From contig NZ_AXAL01000016.1 of NCBI RefSeq assembly GCF_000472785.1, positions 108,880 through 172,879 on the forward strand: a DNA stretch of 64,000 nucleotides, read 5' to 3'. Origin of the DNA: Mesorhizobium loti CJ3sym. Lineage in GTDB: Bacteria > Pseudomonadota > Alphaproteobacteria > Rhizobiales > Rhizobiaceae. The notes below the pieces were generated by a model. That model saw only the letters and a list, made by a program, of their open reading frames with translations, was not told the DNA's origin and did not search any database. The position numbers were made by a program, and so were the translations under genes. Shown here piece by piece: positions 34,119 through 42,712 of the stretch. Position 1 is the first letter of the stretch; the number at the start of each line of letters is the position of its first letter.

Positions 34119-35099
34119 ATGCCCTTGCCCAAACCCAACCTCTATCCCGCCTTCAACATCGTGCGGCTCAGCCATGTCGAGCTGGCGGTCACCGATCTTG
34201 CCAAATCGCGCGCCTTCTATGTTGACACGCTTGGCCTGCAGGTCACCGACGAGACGTCGGGCGCCATCTATCTCAGAGCCATGGAAGAGCGTGGCCATCA
34301 CTGCATCGTGCTGAAGAAGGCAACGACGCCGGAAGCGCGCGACCTCGGCTTCAAGGTCTTTTCGGACGAGGATTTGGACAAGGCCGAGCATTTCTTCACG
34401 GCCAAGGGCCTGCCGGTGGAATGGGTCGAGCGGCCCTACCAGTCGCGCACCTTCCGCACCCGGGACCCGCACGGCATTCCGCTCGAATTCTATGCCGAGA
34501 TGACGCGGCTGCCGCCGATCCACCAGAAATATGTGCTCTACAAGGGCGTGAAGCCGCTGCGCATCGATCACTTCAACTGCTTCTCGCCCAATGTCGACGA
34601 ATCCGTTGCCTTCTACAACGAGCTCGGTTTCCGGGTGACTGAGTATACGGAGGATGCCAGCAGCGGAAAGCTGTGGGCGGCCTGGACGCATCGCAAGGGC
34701 GGCGTCCACGACATCGCGTTCACCAACGGCGTCGGGCCACGCCTGCACCACGTCGCCTTCTGGGTGCCGACGCCGCTCAACATCATCGACCTGCTCGATT
34801 TGATGGCCACCACCGGCTACCTGCCGAACATCGAGCGCGGCCCCGGCCGGCACGGCATTTCCAACGCCTTCTTCCTCTATGTCCGCGATCCGGACAATCA
34901 TCGTATCGAGATCTACTGCTCGGATTACCAGACGGTCGATCCGGACCTCGAGCCGATCAAATGGGACCTCAAGGACCCGCAGCGCCAGACGCTGTGGGGC
35001 GCGCCGGCCCCAAAAAGCTGGTTCGAGGAAGGCAGCATCTTCGCCGGCGCCACCGCGCGCCAGCCGGATTTGACGGCGTCGCCGATCATCGCGCCTTAG
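34119..35099 (+). CDS. hpaD: 3,4-dihydroxyphenylacetate 2,3-dioxygenase
   Basis: Extradiol ring-cleavage dioxygenase of 326 residues, type I (VOC fold, two modules), acting on homoprotocatechuate. Three metal ligands are visible: His in RIDHFNCF, His in RLHHVAFW, and Glu in HRIEIYCSDY, the last followed by the usual Tyr. The two-module layout and length match Brevibacterium and Arthrobacter HPCD rather than the LigB-type HpaD of E. coli. GGAGGA lies before the ATG. Confidence 0.93.
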   Translation: MPLPKPNLYPAFNIVRLSHVELAVTDLAKSRAFYVDTLGLQVTDETSGAIYLRAMEERGHHCIVLKKATTPEARDLGFKVFSDEDLDKAEHFFTAKGLPVEWVERPYQSRTFRTRDPHGIPLEFYAEMTRLPPIHQKYVLYKGVKPLRIDHFNCFSPNVDESVAFYNELGFRVTEYTEDASSGKLWAAWTHRKGGVHDIAFTNGVGPRLHHVAFWVPTPLNIIDLLDLMATTGYLPNIERGPGRHGISNAFFLYVRDPDNHRIEIYCSDYQTVDPDLEPIKWDLKDPQRQTLWGAPAPKSWFEEGSIFAGATARQPDLTASPIIAP

Positions 35100-35131
35100 G
35101 TGGGTTTTGGTTTGATGTCAGCGTTCGTTGT

Positions 35132-35290
35132 CGCCCCCCTTTGTCCTGCCGGACATCTCCCCCTCAAGGGGGGAGATTGGCTAGGCCCATGGCCGGCGCC
35201 TTTCTTGCCGCGCTGGAAATTGGCGAAGGCAGAGATGAAATCCAATCTCCCCCCAAGAGGGGGAGATGTCCGGCAGGACAGAGGGGGGCG
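35132..35290. repeat. Long GC-rich palindromic intergenic repeat, copy 1
   Basis: About 49-base arms (from CGCCCCCC at 35132 and ending GGGGGGCG at 35290) pair with only a few mismatches, around a loop of about 60 bases that includes AATTGGCGAAGGC. Each arm contains CCTGCCGGACATCTCCCCC. A second copy, cut by an insertion sequence, is at 63630-63751. It fills most of the hpaD-hpaG gap. Such palindromes recur between rhizobial genes. As RNA this would form a very stable hairpin and might end or stabilise transcripts. Confidence 0.88.
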
Positions 35291-35344
35291 CCGTAGAGCT
35301 CCAGCCTCGCGTATATTCAACATCATCAATGGCGGAGTTGCCGC

Positions 35345-36217
35345 ATGACCCCGCCACGGCTCGCCACCTTCACCACCAACGGCAAGACCCGCTATGGCGC
35401 GGTCACCGACAAGGGCGTCATCGACCTGTCGGCGCGCCACAGCCAGTGGCCGACACTGCGCGAGGTGATCGAGGCCGGTGCCCTGCGGCGGTTGGCGGAA
35501 GAGGCCGAAACCTTCGCCGTCGATTTCCCGCTCGATGCCATCACCTACGACATCCCGATCCCGTCGCCGGAAAAGATCATCTGCGTCGGCGTCAACTACC
35601 CCGACCGCAACGAGGAGTACAAGGACGGCCAGGCGGCGCCAGCCAACCCGTCGCTGTTCATCCGCTTTCCCCGCTCCTTCGTCGGCCACGACGCGCCGCT
35701 GGTGCGGCCACCGGAATCGCCGCAACTCGACTATGAAGGCGAGATCGTCATTGTCATCGGCAAGGGTGGACGGCGTATCGAAGCGGCCGACGCGCTCAGC
35801 CATATCGCCGCACTCTCGCTGTGCAACGAAGGCACTATCCGCGACTGGGTGCGGCATGCCAAGTTCAACGTGACGCAAGGCAAGAATTTCGACGGCACCG
35901 GCTCGATCGGCCCATGGCTGGTGCCGTTTACCGACGAGGCTCAGATCGCCGATATCGCGCTCACCACCCGCGTCAATGGCGAGGTACGACAACAAGACCG
36001 CACCAGCCGGATGATCTTTTCCTTCCGCAAGATCATCAACTACATCTCGACCTTCACCACGCTGGTGCCTGGCGATATCATCGTCACCGGTACACCGACC
36101 GGCGCCGGCGCCCGCTTCGATCCACCGATCTGGCTAAAGCCGGGCGATGTGATCGAGGTCGAGGCCGACGGCATCGGTGTGCTCAGAAATGGCGTCGTCG
36201 ACGAGGCAGCGGCATGA
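35345..36217 (+). CDS. hpaG: Fumarylacetoacetate-hydrolase-family enzyme of the homoprotocatechuate pathway
   Basis: Protein of 290 residues, one FAH domain. Metal ligands lie in LDYEGEIVIVIGKGG (two Glu) and a following Asp, and VTGTPTGAG and LKPGDVIEVEADGIGVLRN are family hallmarks. In the pathway this family decarboxylates 5-oxopent-3-ene-1,2,5-tricarboxylate and isomerises the product. Enterobacterial HpaG has two fused FAH domains; here there is only one, so either it does both steps or a partner is elsewhere. GGCGGAG precedes the ATG. The stop overlaps hpaH (ATGA). Confidence 0.85.
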   Translation: MTPPRLATFTTNGKTRYGAVTDKGVIDLSARHSQWPTLREVIEAGALRRLAEEAETFAVDFPLDAITYDIPIPSPEKIICVGVNYPDRNEEYKDGQAAPANPSLFIRFPRSFVGHDAPLVRPPESPQLDYEGEIVIVIGKGGRRIEAADALSHIAALSLCNEGTIRDWVRHAKFNVTQGKNFDGTGSIGPWLVPFTDEAQIADIALTTRVNGEVRQQDRTSRMIFSFRKIINYISTFTTLVPGDIIVTGTPTGAGARFDPPIWLKPGDVIEVEADGIGVLRNGVVDEAAA

Positions 36218-37020
36218 CCCCGGAGCAAGTGGAAGACGCCGCAGCACGGCTGTTCGAAGCCGAGCGTTCGCGCCGCCAGATCCGGCTGCTCAGCCTCGAT
36301 TTCCCTGAGGCGACCATGGAGGATGCTTATCGCGTCCAGGCAGCGCTGGTGAACCGCAAGACCGATGCCGGGCTGAAGCCGAAGGGCTGGAAGATCGGCC
36401 TGACCTCCAAGGCGATGCAATATGCGCTGGCCATCGACACACCGGATTCGGGTGTGCTGTTCGACGACATGTTCTATAGCGATGGCGCGACCATTCCCGC
36501 CGGCCGCTTCATCCAGCCGCGCGTCGAGGCCGAGATCGCCTTCGTCATGAAGGCACCGCTCAAAGGACCTGGCGTCACCATCTTCGACGTGCTCAACGCC
36601 ACCGACTACATCACACCGGCGCTGGAGATCCTCGACACGCGCATCGAGCGCGTCAATGCCGAGACCAAGAAGGTACGAACTTTCTTCGACACGATTTCCG
36701 ACAATGCCGCCAATGCCGGCATCGTCATCGGCGGCCGGCCGCAGCGGCCCGATCAAGCCGACATGCGCTGGATCGGCGCCATCGTCTCACGCAATGCTGA
36801 GGTCGAGGAGACCGGGCTTGGCGCCGGCGTGCTCAACCACCCGGCCATGGGCATCGCCTGGCTGGCTGACCGGCTCGCGCGCTACGGCCTATCGATCGCG
36901 ACCGGCGAAGTGGTGCTGTCGGGCTCGTTCGTCCGTCCGGTAGAGGCACGGCCGGGCGACACGATCGTCGCCGATTTCGGCAGTTCGGGAACGGTCAGCA
37001 TCCATTTCGCCAAGGGCTGA
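36214..37020 (+). CDS. hpaH: 2-oxo-hept-4-ene-1,7-dioate hydratase
   Basis: Hydratase/decarboxylase-family enzyme of 268 residues that adds water to 2-oxohept-4-ene-1,7-dioate. It shows GWKIGLTSKAMQYALAIDTP, then PRVEAEIAFVMKAPL with the Glu metal ligands, and ALEILDTRIE, the usual HpaH sequence and length. Its ATG overlaps the hpaG stop. The next step, cleavage by the aldolase HpaI to pyruvate and succinic semialdehyde, has no gene in this window. Confidence 0.93.
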   Translation: MTPEQVEDAAARLFEAERSRRQIRLLSLDFPEATMEDAYRVQAALVNRKTDAGLKPKGWKIGLTSKAMQYALAIDTPDSGVLFDDMFYSDGATIPAGRFIQPRVEAEIAFVMKAPLKGPGVTIFDVLNATDYITPALEILDTRIERVNAETKKVRTFFDTISDNAANAGIVIGGRPQRPDQADMRWIGAIVSRNAEVEETGLGAGVLNHPAMGIAWLADRLARYGLSIATGEVVLSGSFVRPVEARPGDTIVADFGSSGTVSIHFAKG

Positions 37021-37038
37021 CGGTTCTATCGCCGCCCC

Positions 37039-38061
37039 TTATTCGCCGCGCAGGTAGTCAATCACCACGTCGGCTGCGATATCAGACATGCGCAGGCCGA
37101 CCTCTCTGGTGATATCGCCTTCGACACGGCTCTGCACCCAACCGAGGAAAGCGAAGGCCCGCAGCGCCGCGAACAATGGCAATGCGGCGATGTCCTGCGA
37201 GGTAAGGTCCCGCTGCTGCCGATAGCCATCGAGTAGAGCAGCCTCGATCAGCGGATAGATCGCCTCCTCGCGGTTCTGGTAAAGCGCGACAGCGAGGTCA
37301 TACATGTGCCAGCCATGGCCGCAATCGTCGAAGTCGATGATGCGCACCGCGCTGTCATGGATGAGTACGTTCTCCCGCACCAGGTCGGCATGGATGAGGC
37401 CGAAGTTGCGGGCGCTGCGTTCATGCGCCGACAGCGCCTTCACGGCCTTGTCCCGGGCCTGGAGAACAAGCTCGCGGCGCGGACCATCGAGAAAGGGCGA
37501 GGTCTCGAAGCGGCCCCAGGTCGGGTTCTCACCGAAGAAACCGTCGAGATCCCAGGCATGGCGGGCAAAGCCGGCGGGCGGCGTCCAAGCTGATGTGACA
37601 TTGTGCATATGCGCGATGGTCCGCCCGATCGCCGTGAAGACCTGTCTCGCCTGTTCCGGCGTGTAGGCCAGGGGTACGCCCCGCGCGCCGACGGCGCGGC
37701 CTTCGAGCCAGCTCAGGCAATCGGCCTGGCGAGGTGGCCCCGAAGTGGCCGTGCTGACGAGCACGAACGGATCGCCGGCCTGCGTTGCGACCGGAGACGG
37801 CGTTGCAACACCAGCTGATTCCAAAACCCCCATCCATTGCAGTTCCGAGCGCAGCGCGGCATCGCTGTGATAACCGAGCCGGTGAATGCGCATGGCTGCA
37901 GGCTCGCCGTCGGGCAGGCGGACGCGGAAGACGGCATTCTCGCGGTATTTCAGCAGCTCCGGTTCACCGTCGTGGACGCCCCAATGGGCAAGCGCCTGCC
38001 TGGCAAGCTCCGTAACATCTGCTGCGGTCTCAGGCTCGGATTGCGCGGAAATTGCGTTCAC
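37039..38061 (-). CDS. APH-fold small-molecule kinase (hydroxylysine-kinase-like)
   Basis: Phosphotransferase-family protein of 340 residues. The ATP lobe begins near ENAVFRVRLPDGEPAAMRIHR, the catalytic loop is LIHADLVRENVLIH, and the metal-binding motif is IIDFDDCGHGWHMYDLA, all intact, so it should be active. The GHGWHMYDLA form is typical of hydroxylysine kinase/HYKK relatives and of homoserine-kinase-II-like proteins rather than of antibiotic resistance enzymes. The GTG start overlaps the stop of the class III gene upstream (GTGA at 38058-38061), so the two are made together, which suggests a kinase-phospholyase pair. Confidence 0.8.
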   Translation of the reverse strand: MNAISAQSEPETAADVTELARQALAHWGVHDGEPELLKYRENAVFRVRLPDGEPAAMRIHRLGYHSDAALRSELQWMGVLESAGVATPSPVATQAGDPFVLVSTATSGPPRQADCLSWLEGRAVGARGVPLAYTPEQARQVFTAIGRTIAHMHNVTSAWTPPAGFARHAWDLDGFFGENPTWGRFETSPFLDGPRRELVLQARDKAVKALSAHERSARNFGLIHADLVRENVLIHDSAVRIIDFDDCGHGWHMYDLAVALYQNREEAIYPLIEAALLDGYRQQRDLTSQDIAALPLFAALRAFAFLGWVQSRVEGDITREVGLRMSDIAADVVIDYLRGE

Positions 38062-39365
38062 GCCGGCACTCCGCCGACTTCATTGAGCACTTCGTCGAGT
38101 GTGCCTATCAGCACATCGGCATTGTCGCGGGAAAACGGCATGGGCGGGCGGATCTTGAGCACATTGCCATGAATACCGGTCTTGCCCATCAGCACGCCAC
38201 GCTCACGCATGGCGTTGATGACGCGCCCGGCTATGTCGGGCGCCGGCTCGCGCGTCTGATGGTCGTGGACCAGCTCGGCGCCGAAGAACAGGCCGGCGCC
38301 CCTGACTTCGCCGATGCAGTCATGGCGGTCGGCCAGCGGCCGCAACAGATCGAGCGCATAGGCGCCGACATCGCGAGCATTGGCGACAAGCTTTTCCTGT
38401 TCCAGGACATCGAGGACGGCGTTGGCCACCGCGCAGGAAACCGGGTTGCCGCCAAAGGTGTTGAAGTAGCGGAAGGCGTTGCGGAAGGTCGCCAATATAT
38501 CCGTGGTGGTGACGACAGCGGCGACCGGATGGCCATTGCCCATCGGCTTGCCCATGGTGACGATATCTGGAACGAAGCCGGCGCGCTGATGACCCCAGAA
38601 ATGGCTGCCGGTGCGGCCGAAGCCGGGCTGCACCTCATCGGCGATGACCAGCCCGCCGGCGTCGCGCACCGCCGCCACGGCGTCGTCGAAGAAGTCGCTG
38701 GGAAGCGTTGGAAAACCTTCATTGGCGAGCAGCGGGCACAGGATCATGCCGGAAAGGCCGATGCCGTCCTTTGTCAGCGAAGCGATGGCTTCGCGCACGG
38801 CGTCGCCAAACGCCTTGCCGTTGGCCATCGCGTCGGGGTAGCGATAACTGTCGGGCGCCGGCACCAGCCTTACAGACGGCGCGCGCCCACCGACCGGCGG
38901 CATGCGCGTTGAGAGCTGTGAAACCGCCGTGGTGTTGCCGTGATAGGTGGCGTCGGTGGCGATGATGCCCATCTGGCCTGAAGTCGCCTGCGCCATGCGC
39001 AGCGCGATGTCGTTGGCCTCGCTGCCGGTGCAGGTGAGGATGGCGGTCGACAGGCTGGCGTCGAAAGTCGCGGTCAGCCGCTCGACATAGTCGAGGATGG
39101 CGGTGTGGAGATAGCGCGTGTGGGTGTTGAGCAGGCTAGCCTGCCGGCACAGCGCCTCGACCACATGCGGGTGGCAGTGCCCGACATGAGCGACATTGTT
39201 GTAGGCGTCGAGATATTTGCGGCCATCGGCATCGTAGAGCCAGGCGCCTTCGCCGCGCACCAGATGCACCGGTTCGTCATAGAACAATTGCGATTTCGCG
39301 CCGAGCAGGCGAGACCGCCGGCTAAGGAGCGCTTCCTCGGTCATTACTTTCTGCGATTGAGTCAT
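38058..39365 (-). CDS. Class III PLP enzyme, ETNPPL/PHYKPL (phospholyase)-like
   Basis: PLP-dependent enzyme of 435 residues. YLDAYNNVAHVGHCHPHVVE and the late GNVLKIRPPMPFSRDNAD closely resemble the mammalian AGXT2L group, which eliminates phosphate and ammonia from phosphoethanolamine or 5-phosphohydroxylysine rather than transferring an amino group. The PLP Lys lies in VTMGKPMGNG and the cofactor Asp in VIADEVQPGFGRTG. It overlaps the kinase gene by four bases. I infer that the kinase phosphorylates an amino alcohol and this enzyme removes phosphate and ammonia to give an aldehyde. A true aminotransferase role is the alternative. Confidence 0.82.
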   Translation of the reverse strand: MTQSQKVMTEEALLSRRSRLLGAKSQLFYDEPVHLVRGEGAWLYDADGRKYLDAYNNVAHVGHCHPHVVEALCRQASLLNTHTRYLHTAILDYVERLTATFDASLSTAILTCTGSEANDIALRMAQATSGQMGIIATDATYHGNTTAVSQLSTRMPPVGGRAPSVRLVPAPDSYRYPDAMANGKAFGDAVREAIASLTKDGIGLSGMILCPLLANEGFPTLPSDFFDDAVAAVRDAGGLVIADEVQPGFGRTGSHFWGHQRAGFVPDIVTMGKPMGNGHPVAAVVTTTDILATFRNAFRYFNTFGGNPVSCAVANAVLDVLEQEKLVANARDVGAYALDLLRPLADRHDCIGEVRGAGLFFGAELVHDHQTREPAPDIAGRVINAMRERGVLMGKTGIHGNVLKIRPPMPFSRDNADVLIGTLDEVLNEVGGVPA

Positions 39366-39402
39366 CCGTTGGTCCCAAAATCTCGTTGTATCTGCCGGCT
39401 CA

Positions 39403-40752
39403 TCAGACCTTCAACAGTCCTGCGCCGATCGCCTCGCCCATCTTCGCGACGTTGGCGGCGCTGATGATCAGTGGGGGCGAGAGGATGATGGTGTTGCCGG
39501 AAACGCGCAGCATGACGCCAGCTTCGTAGGCCCCCTCCGAGACCACGGCCATAGTCTTCTTGTCGGCGGGTTTTTTCGTCGCGCGATCGGAAACCAGTTC
39601 AACCGCCGCCATCAGACCCTTGTAACGGACATCGCCAACGACTGCGTGCTTGACCTTCAGCCCTTCCAGCACGGCCGCCAGTTCGACGCCGCGTGCGGCC
39701 GCGTTCTCGTTCAGGCGCAGCCGCTTGGTCTCGGCAAGCGCCGCCAGACCCGCTGCACAGCCGACGGGGTGGCCGGAATAGGTATAGCCGTGGCCGATGG
39801 CGCCAAAGCTGGTCTTGTCGGCCTCGAAGACATCGGCAACCTTGGCGCCGATCAGTGTGGCGCCGAGCGGGAAATAGCCCGAGGTGATCGCTTTGGCGAT
39901 GGTCATGAAATCCGGCTTCACGCCGGACAGCCGCGAGCCCGACCAGGCGCCGGTGCGACCGAAGCCTGTGACGACCTCGTCGGCGATCAGCAGGATTTCA
40001 TGACGGTCGCAGATCTCGCGCACCAGCGGCATGAAGCTCTCATGCGGAACGATGACGCCGCCGGCGCCGAGCACCGGCTCCATGATGAAGGCGGCGATGG
40101 TGTCGCCGCCCTGGAAGGCGATCTCGTCCTCCAGCGCCTTGGCACAGAGCTTCGCCAGCCGCGCCGGGTCGGTTTCATCGAACGGGTTGCGGAAGGTCCA
40201 GGGTGCCGGAATGTGGAAGACCCCGGGCAGCAGCGGCTCGTAGTTGCGGCGGAAATTGGCGTTGCCGTTGACCGAGGCGCCGCCGAAATGCGTGCCGTGG
40301 TAGCCTTTCTTCAGAGCCAGGAATTTTGTGCGATCGCCCTGGCCGCGGATCTTCCAGTATTGCCTCGCCAGCCGCAGTGCGGTTTCGACCGAATCCGAGC
40401 CGCCCGAGGTGAAGAAGGTCCGCACCATGCCTTCCGGCGCGAACCATTCAGCGAGTTCGTAGGCGAGCTCGATCGACGGTCCGGTCGAGGTGCCACGGAA
40501 GCCGGAATAGTAGGGCAGCGCGCTGAGCTGGTCGGCGATCGCCTTCTTGATCGGGTCGCAGCTGTAGCCGAGATTGACGTTCCACAGGCCGCCGACGGCA
40601 TCGAGTACGGTGTTGCCGGCGATGTCGGTGACCATGACGCCCTCGCCCTTCATGATCACCTTTGGCGGGTTGGCCCGCATCTCGGCGGGATGCGCCATCG
40701 GATGCCAGATCGGCTTGGCGTTGGTTTCGGTGAGGAAATTGATGTCGCGCAT
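39403..40752 (-). CDS. Class III aminotransferase
   Basis: PLP-dependent omega-type aminotransferase of 449 residues. IWHPMAHPAEMRANPPKVI and GLWNVNLGYSCDPIKKAI at the N-terminus, LLIADEVVTGFGRTGAW for the cofactor Asp, and FMTIAKAITSGYFPLGA for the PLP Lys are those of the putrescine/taurine/beta-alanine-pyruvate group. The substrate is not decided by sequence. A longer open frame reaching 41316 is antisense-like filler in front of the ATG at 40750-40752. It lies between the phospholyase-like gene and a HAD hydrolase gene on the same strand. Confidence 0.88.
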   Translation of the reverse strand: MRDINFLTETNAKPIWHPMAHPAEMRANPPKVIMKGEGVMVTDIAGNTVLDAVGGLWNVNLGYSCDPIKKAIADQLSALPYYSGFRGTSTGPSIELAYELAEWFAPEGMVRTFFTSGGSDSVETALRLARQYWKIRGQGDRTKFLALKKGYHGTHFGGASVNGNANFRRNYEPLLPGVFHIPAPWTFRNPFDETDPARLAKLCAKALEDEIAFQGGDTIAAFIMEPVLGAGGVIVPHESFMPLVREICDRHEILLIADEVVTGFGRTGAWSGSRLSGVKPDFMTIAKAITSGYFPLGATLIGAKVADVFEADKTSFGAIGHGYTYSGHPVGCAAGLAALAETKRLRLNENAAARGVELAAVLEGLKVKHAVVGDVRYKGLMAAVELVSDRATKKPADKKTMAVVSEGAYEAGVMLRVSGNTIILSPPLIISAANVAKMGEAIGAGLLKV

Positions 40753-40772
40753 GACAAGGCTCCGCAGATGTC

Positions 40773-41435
40773 TCAGGGGACGAGGTCGAAATGGGCAAGG
40801 GCTTCGGCATAGGAATGCGCCGGCCGGGCAACGTCGAAATGAACCGTGCGCATGCCGGCGGCACGGCCGCCATCGACATTGCGCTGCTGGTCGTCGACGA
40901 ACACACAAGCGTCGGCCGGCAGGCCAAGCGCTTCGGTGACGAAGCCATAGGCGCGCGGGTCGGGCTTGAGGATGCCGGTATGGGTGGCGTCGACAATCAC
41001 GTCGAACAGGCCGAGCAGCGGTAGTCGCCGGCGGAAATCGGTGCCGTAGAACAGGTCGAGCTCGTTGGACAGGATCGCCAGGCGAAATCCCGCCGCATGG
41101 ACGGTGCGGATGGCGCGGTCGGCTTCGGGCCGCACCACCTTTTCCGGCTCGGCGCCACGGGCGCGCTGGACAAAAGTCTCCATTGCCTGCCAGTCCTCGC
41201 CGACGAGCCGGCCGACCTCGCTTGTGCGCGTGCGCCAATAGTCGCGTTCGCTGATCTCGTCGGCCTGCATCGAGCGCCAAAGCGGGTCGCTGTCCGGATC
41301 GAAAGGCCCGCGCCATTGCAGCGTGCCGGGCTTCAGGCCAAGCGCCTGCTCGGTCAAGGCATGGGTCTCGAACAGCGTGCGGGTGACGACGCCGCCGAAA
41401 TCAAGCACCAGCGCCTGGGCCGGGACAGCACTCAC
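40773..41435 (-). CDS. HAD-superfamily hydrolase
   Basis: Protein of 220 residues with the HAD fold. Motif I is VLDFGGVVT, with the nucleophile Asp present but the second Asp of DxD replaced by Gly, as in several YihX-like and dehalogenase-like members. Motif II is LAILSNEL, motif III Lys is in GILKPDPRAYGFV, and motif IV is CVFVDDQQRNVDG. The GTG start overlaps the stop of the Tm-1-like gene (GTGA at 41432-41435). The substrate is unknown; a phosphatase acting on a phosphorylated intermediate of this cluster would fit. Confidence 0.83.
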   Translation of the reverse strand: MSAVPAQALVLDFGGVVTRTLFETHALTEQALGLKPGTLQWRGPFDPDSDPLWRSMQADEISERDYWRTRTSEVGRLVGEDWQAMETFVQRARGAEPEKVVRPEADRAIRTVHAAGFRLAILSNELDLFYGTDFRRRLPLLGLFDVIVDATHTGILKPDPRAYGFVTEALGLPADACVFVDDQQRNVDGGRAAGMRTVHFDVARPAHSYAEALAHFDLVP

Positions 41436-42712
41436 GCCGCCACTCCCTTGGCCGGCATGCCGCGCGGAATGATGCCTTCCTCGACCCAGCGGTCGAAGAT
41501 TTCCAGCGCCTTGGCGACGAAGCCGTCGCTGTTGATGTGGGCGTCGATCTCATGGAACTCGACGCTGGCGGGGATTACCTTGCGCATTTCATCGACGAAG
41601 GCGGCAAGCGCTTCCGGCTCGTAGAGCGGTTCGCCCTCGACGTCCCATTCCTGGATGCCGCCCGATGGCAGGATGAAGGCGGAGCGCCCTTTCGAGGCGC
41701 CGAGCTTGGCGGCGATGGTCCTGGCGACCTCGCGGCGATCGTCGGCATCGACGGTGACCGAAGCGATCAGCCTGTTGTGAGCGTGAAACGGACGTTCAGA
41801 GAATTTAGCCGGCAAATCCTGCCAGGTCGGCAGGTCCACCATGTCGACCGCGCCGGGTGCGGCGATCTGCGGAATGCCGCGCGCGCCGGCATTCTCCAGC
41901 CGGTCAGCGCCCGAACTGACGACGGAGCCGGCCAGATGGTTGGTGATTTCTTGCAGGCTGAAGTCGAACACGGCGCAGAAATGGTCCTGGCCGGCGATCG
42001 ATTCGAAGGCGCGGCCGCCCATTCCCGTGGTGTGGAAGACGGCAACGTCATAACCGCGCCGCTCCAGCGCCGGTTTCAGCGTCTTCATATAGCGCAGGCA
42101 GGAGCTGCCGAGCGAAGTCATGCCGACGGTCGGGCCGGTCACCGGCGCCGAGGCGCGGGTCTCCAGCACGATCCTGGCCGCACCGACCACCGCGCCGCAG
42201 GCTTGCGACAGGACCAGCTTGCAGATCGAGTTGAGGCCGTAGAGCCCGCCGGCCCAGAGGATCATCATCAGGTCGGGCGCGACGCGCTCCGGCGGGATGA
42301 GATGCGAATAGGCGATGGTCGAGACGACGAATTTCGGCACGCCGAGCGGCAGCGAAAGCGCCACGTCAAGCGCCAGATCGGTGCCCATCGAACCGCCTAT
42401 GGCGATGAAAGCGTCGATCTCGCCGTTCCGGTGGAGCTGGCGCACCAATTGCACGGCGCCGCCGGCCATCAACGTCATAGCGGTGTTCTCGTCGCCGCTC
42501 GAAACGATCTCCTCGATCGTCACGTCGACGGCGCGGGCAACGGCATGCTTGTCGTGATCTGGGCTGTAGGGCGGATTGCCGAGCACGCTGACATCCATCA
42601 TCACGGCGCTGCCGCCCGATGCCTCTATGCACGCTTTCATGAACAGCAGCTCGTCGGCCTTGGTATCCCCGGTGCCGATGACCAGGATGCGGGGCGCGGT
42701 CTGTGCAGACAT
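41432..42712 (-). CDS. Tm-1-like/UPF0261 ATP-binding-domain protein
   Basis: Protein of 426 residues of the Tm-1/UPF0261 family. It shows ILVIGTGDTKADELLFMK, AFIAIGGSMGTDLAL and MTSLGSSCLRYMKTLKPALE in the N-terminal half, and VAVFHTTGMGGRAFE and ILPSGGIQEWDVEGEPLYEP in the C-terminal half. Some plant and fungal members bind viral proteins, but the enzymatic role of bacterial ones is not established to my knowledge. It overlaps the IclR stop by one base (TGATG) and the HAD gene by four, so it is part of the same operon. Confidence 0.85.
   Translation of the reverse strand: MSAQTAPRILVIGTGDTKADELLFMKACIEASGGSAVMMDVSVLGNPPYSPDHDKHAVARAVDVTIEEIVSSGDENTAMTLMAGGAVQLVRQLHRNGEIDAFIAIGGSMGTDLALDVALSLPLGVPKFVVSTIAYSHLIPPERVAPDLMMILWAGGLYGLNSICKLVLSQACGAVVGAARIVLETRASAPVTGPTVGMTSLGSSCLRYMKTLKPALERRGYDVAVFHTTGMGGRAFESIAGQDHFCAVFDFSLQEITNHLAGSVVSSGADRLENAGARGIPQIAAPGAVDMVDLPTWQDLPAKFSERPFHAHNRLIASVTVDADDRREVARTIAAKLGASKGRSAFILPSGGIQEWDVEGEPLYEPEALAAFVDEMRKVIPASVEFHEIDAHINSDGFVAKALEIFDRWVEEGIIPRGMPAKGVAA

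Noticed and set aside
35132..35290. CRISPR repeat or integron site
   Set aside because: Two-armed single palindrome with no spacer series and no associated genes; it matches a dispersed repeat at 63.6 kb.
39403..41316. 637-codon version of the class III aminotransferase
   Set aside because: The extra 188 residues before the ATG at 40752 are Arg/Pro/Ala-rich shadow over the HAD gene; homology begins at MRDINFLTETN.
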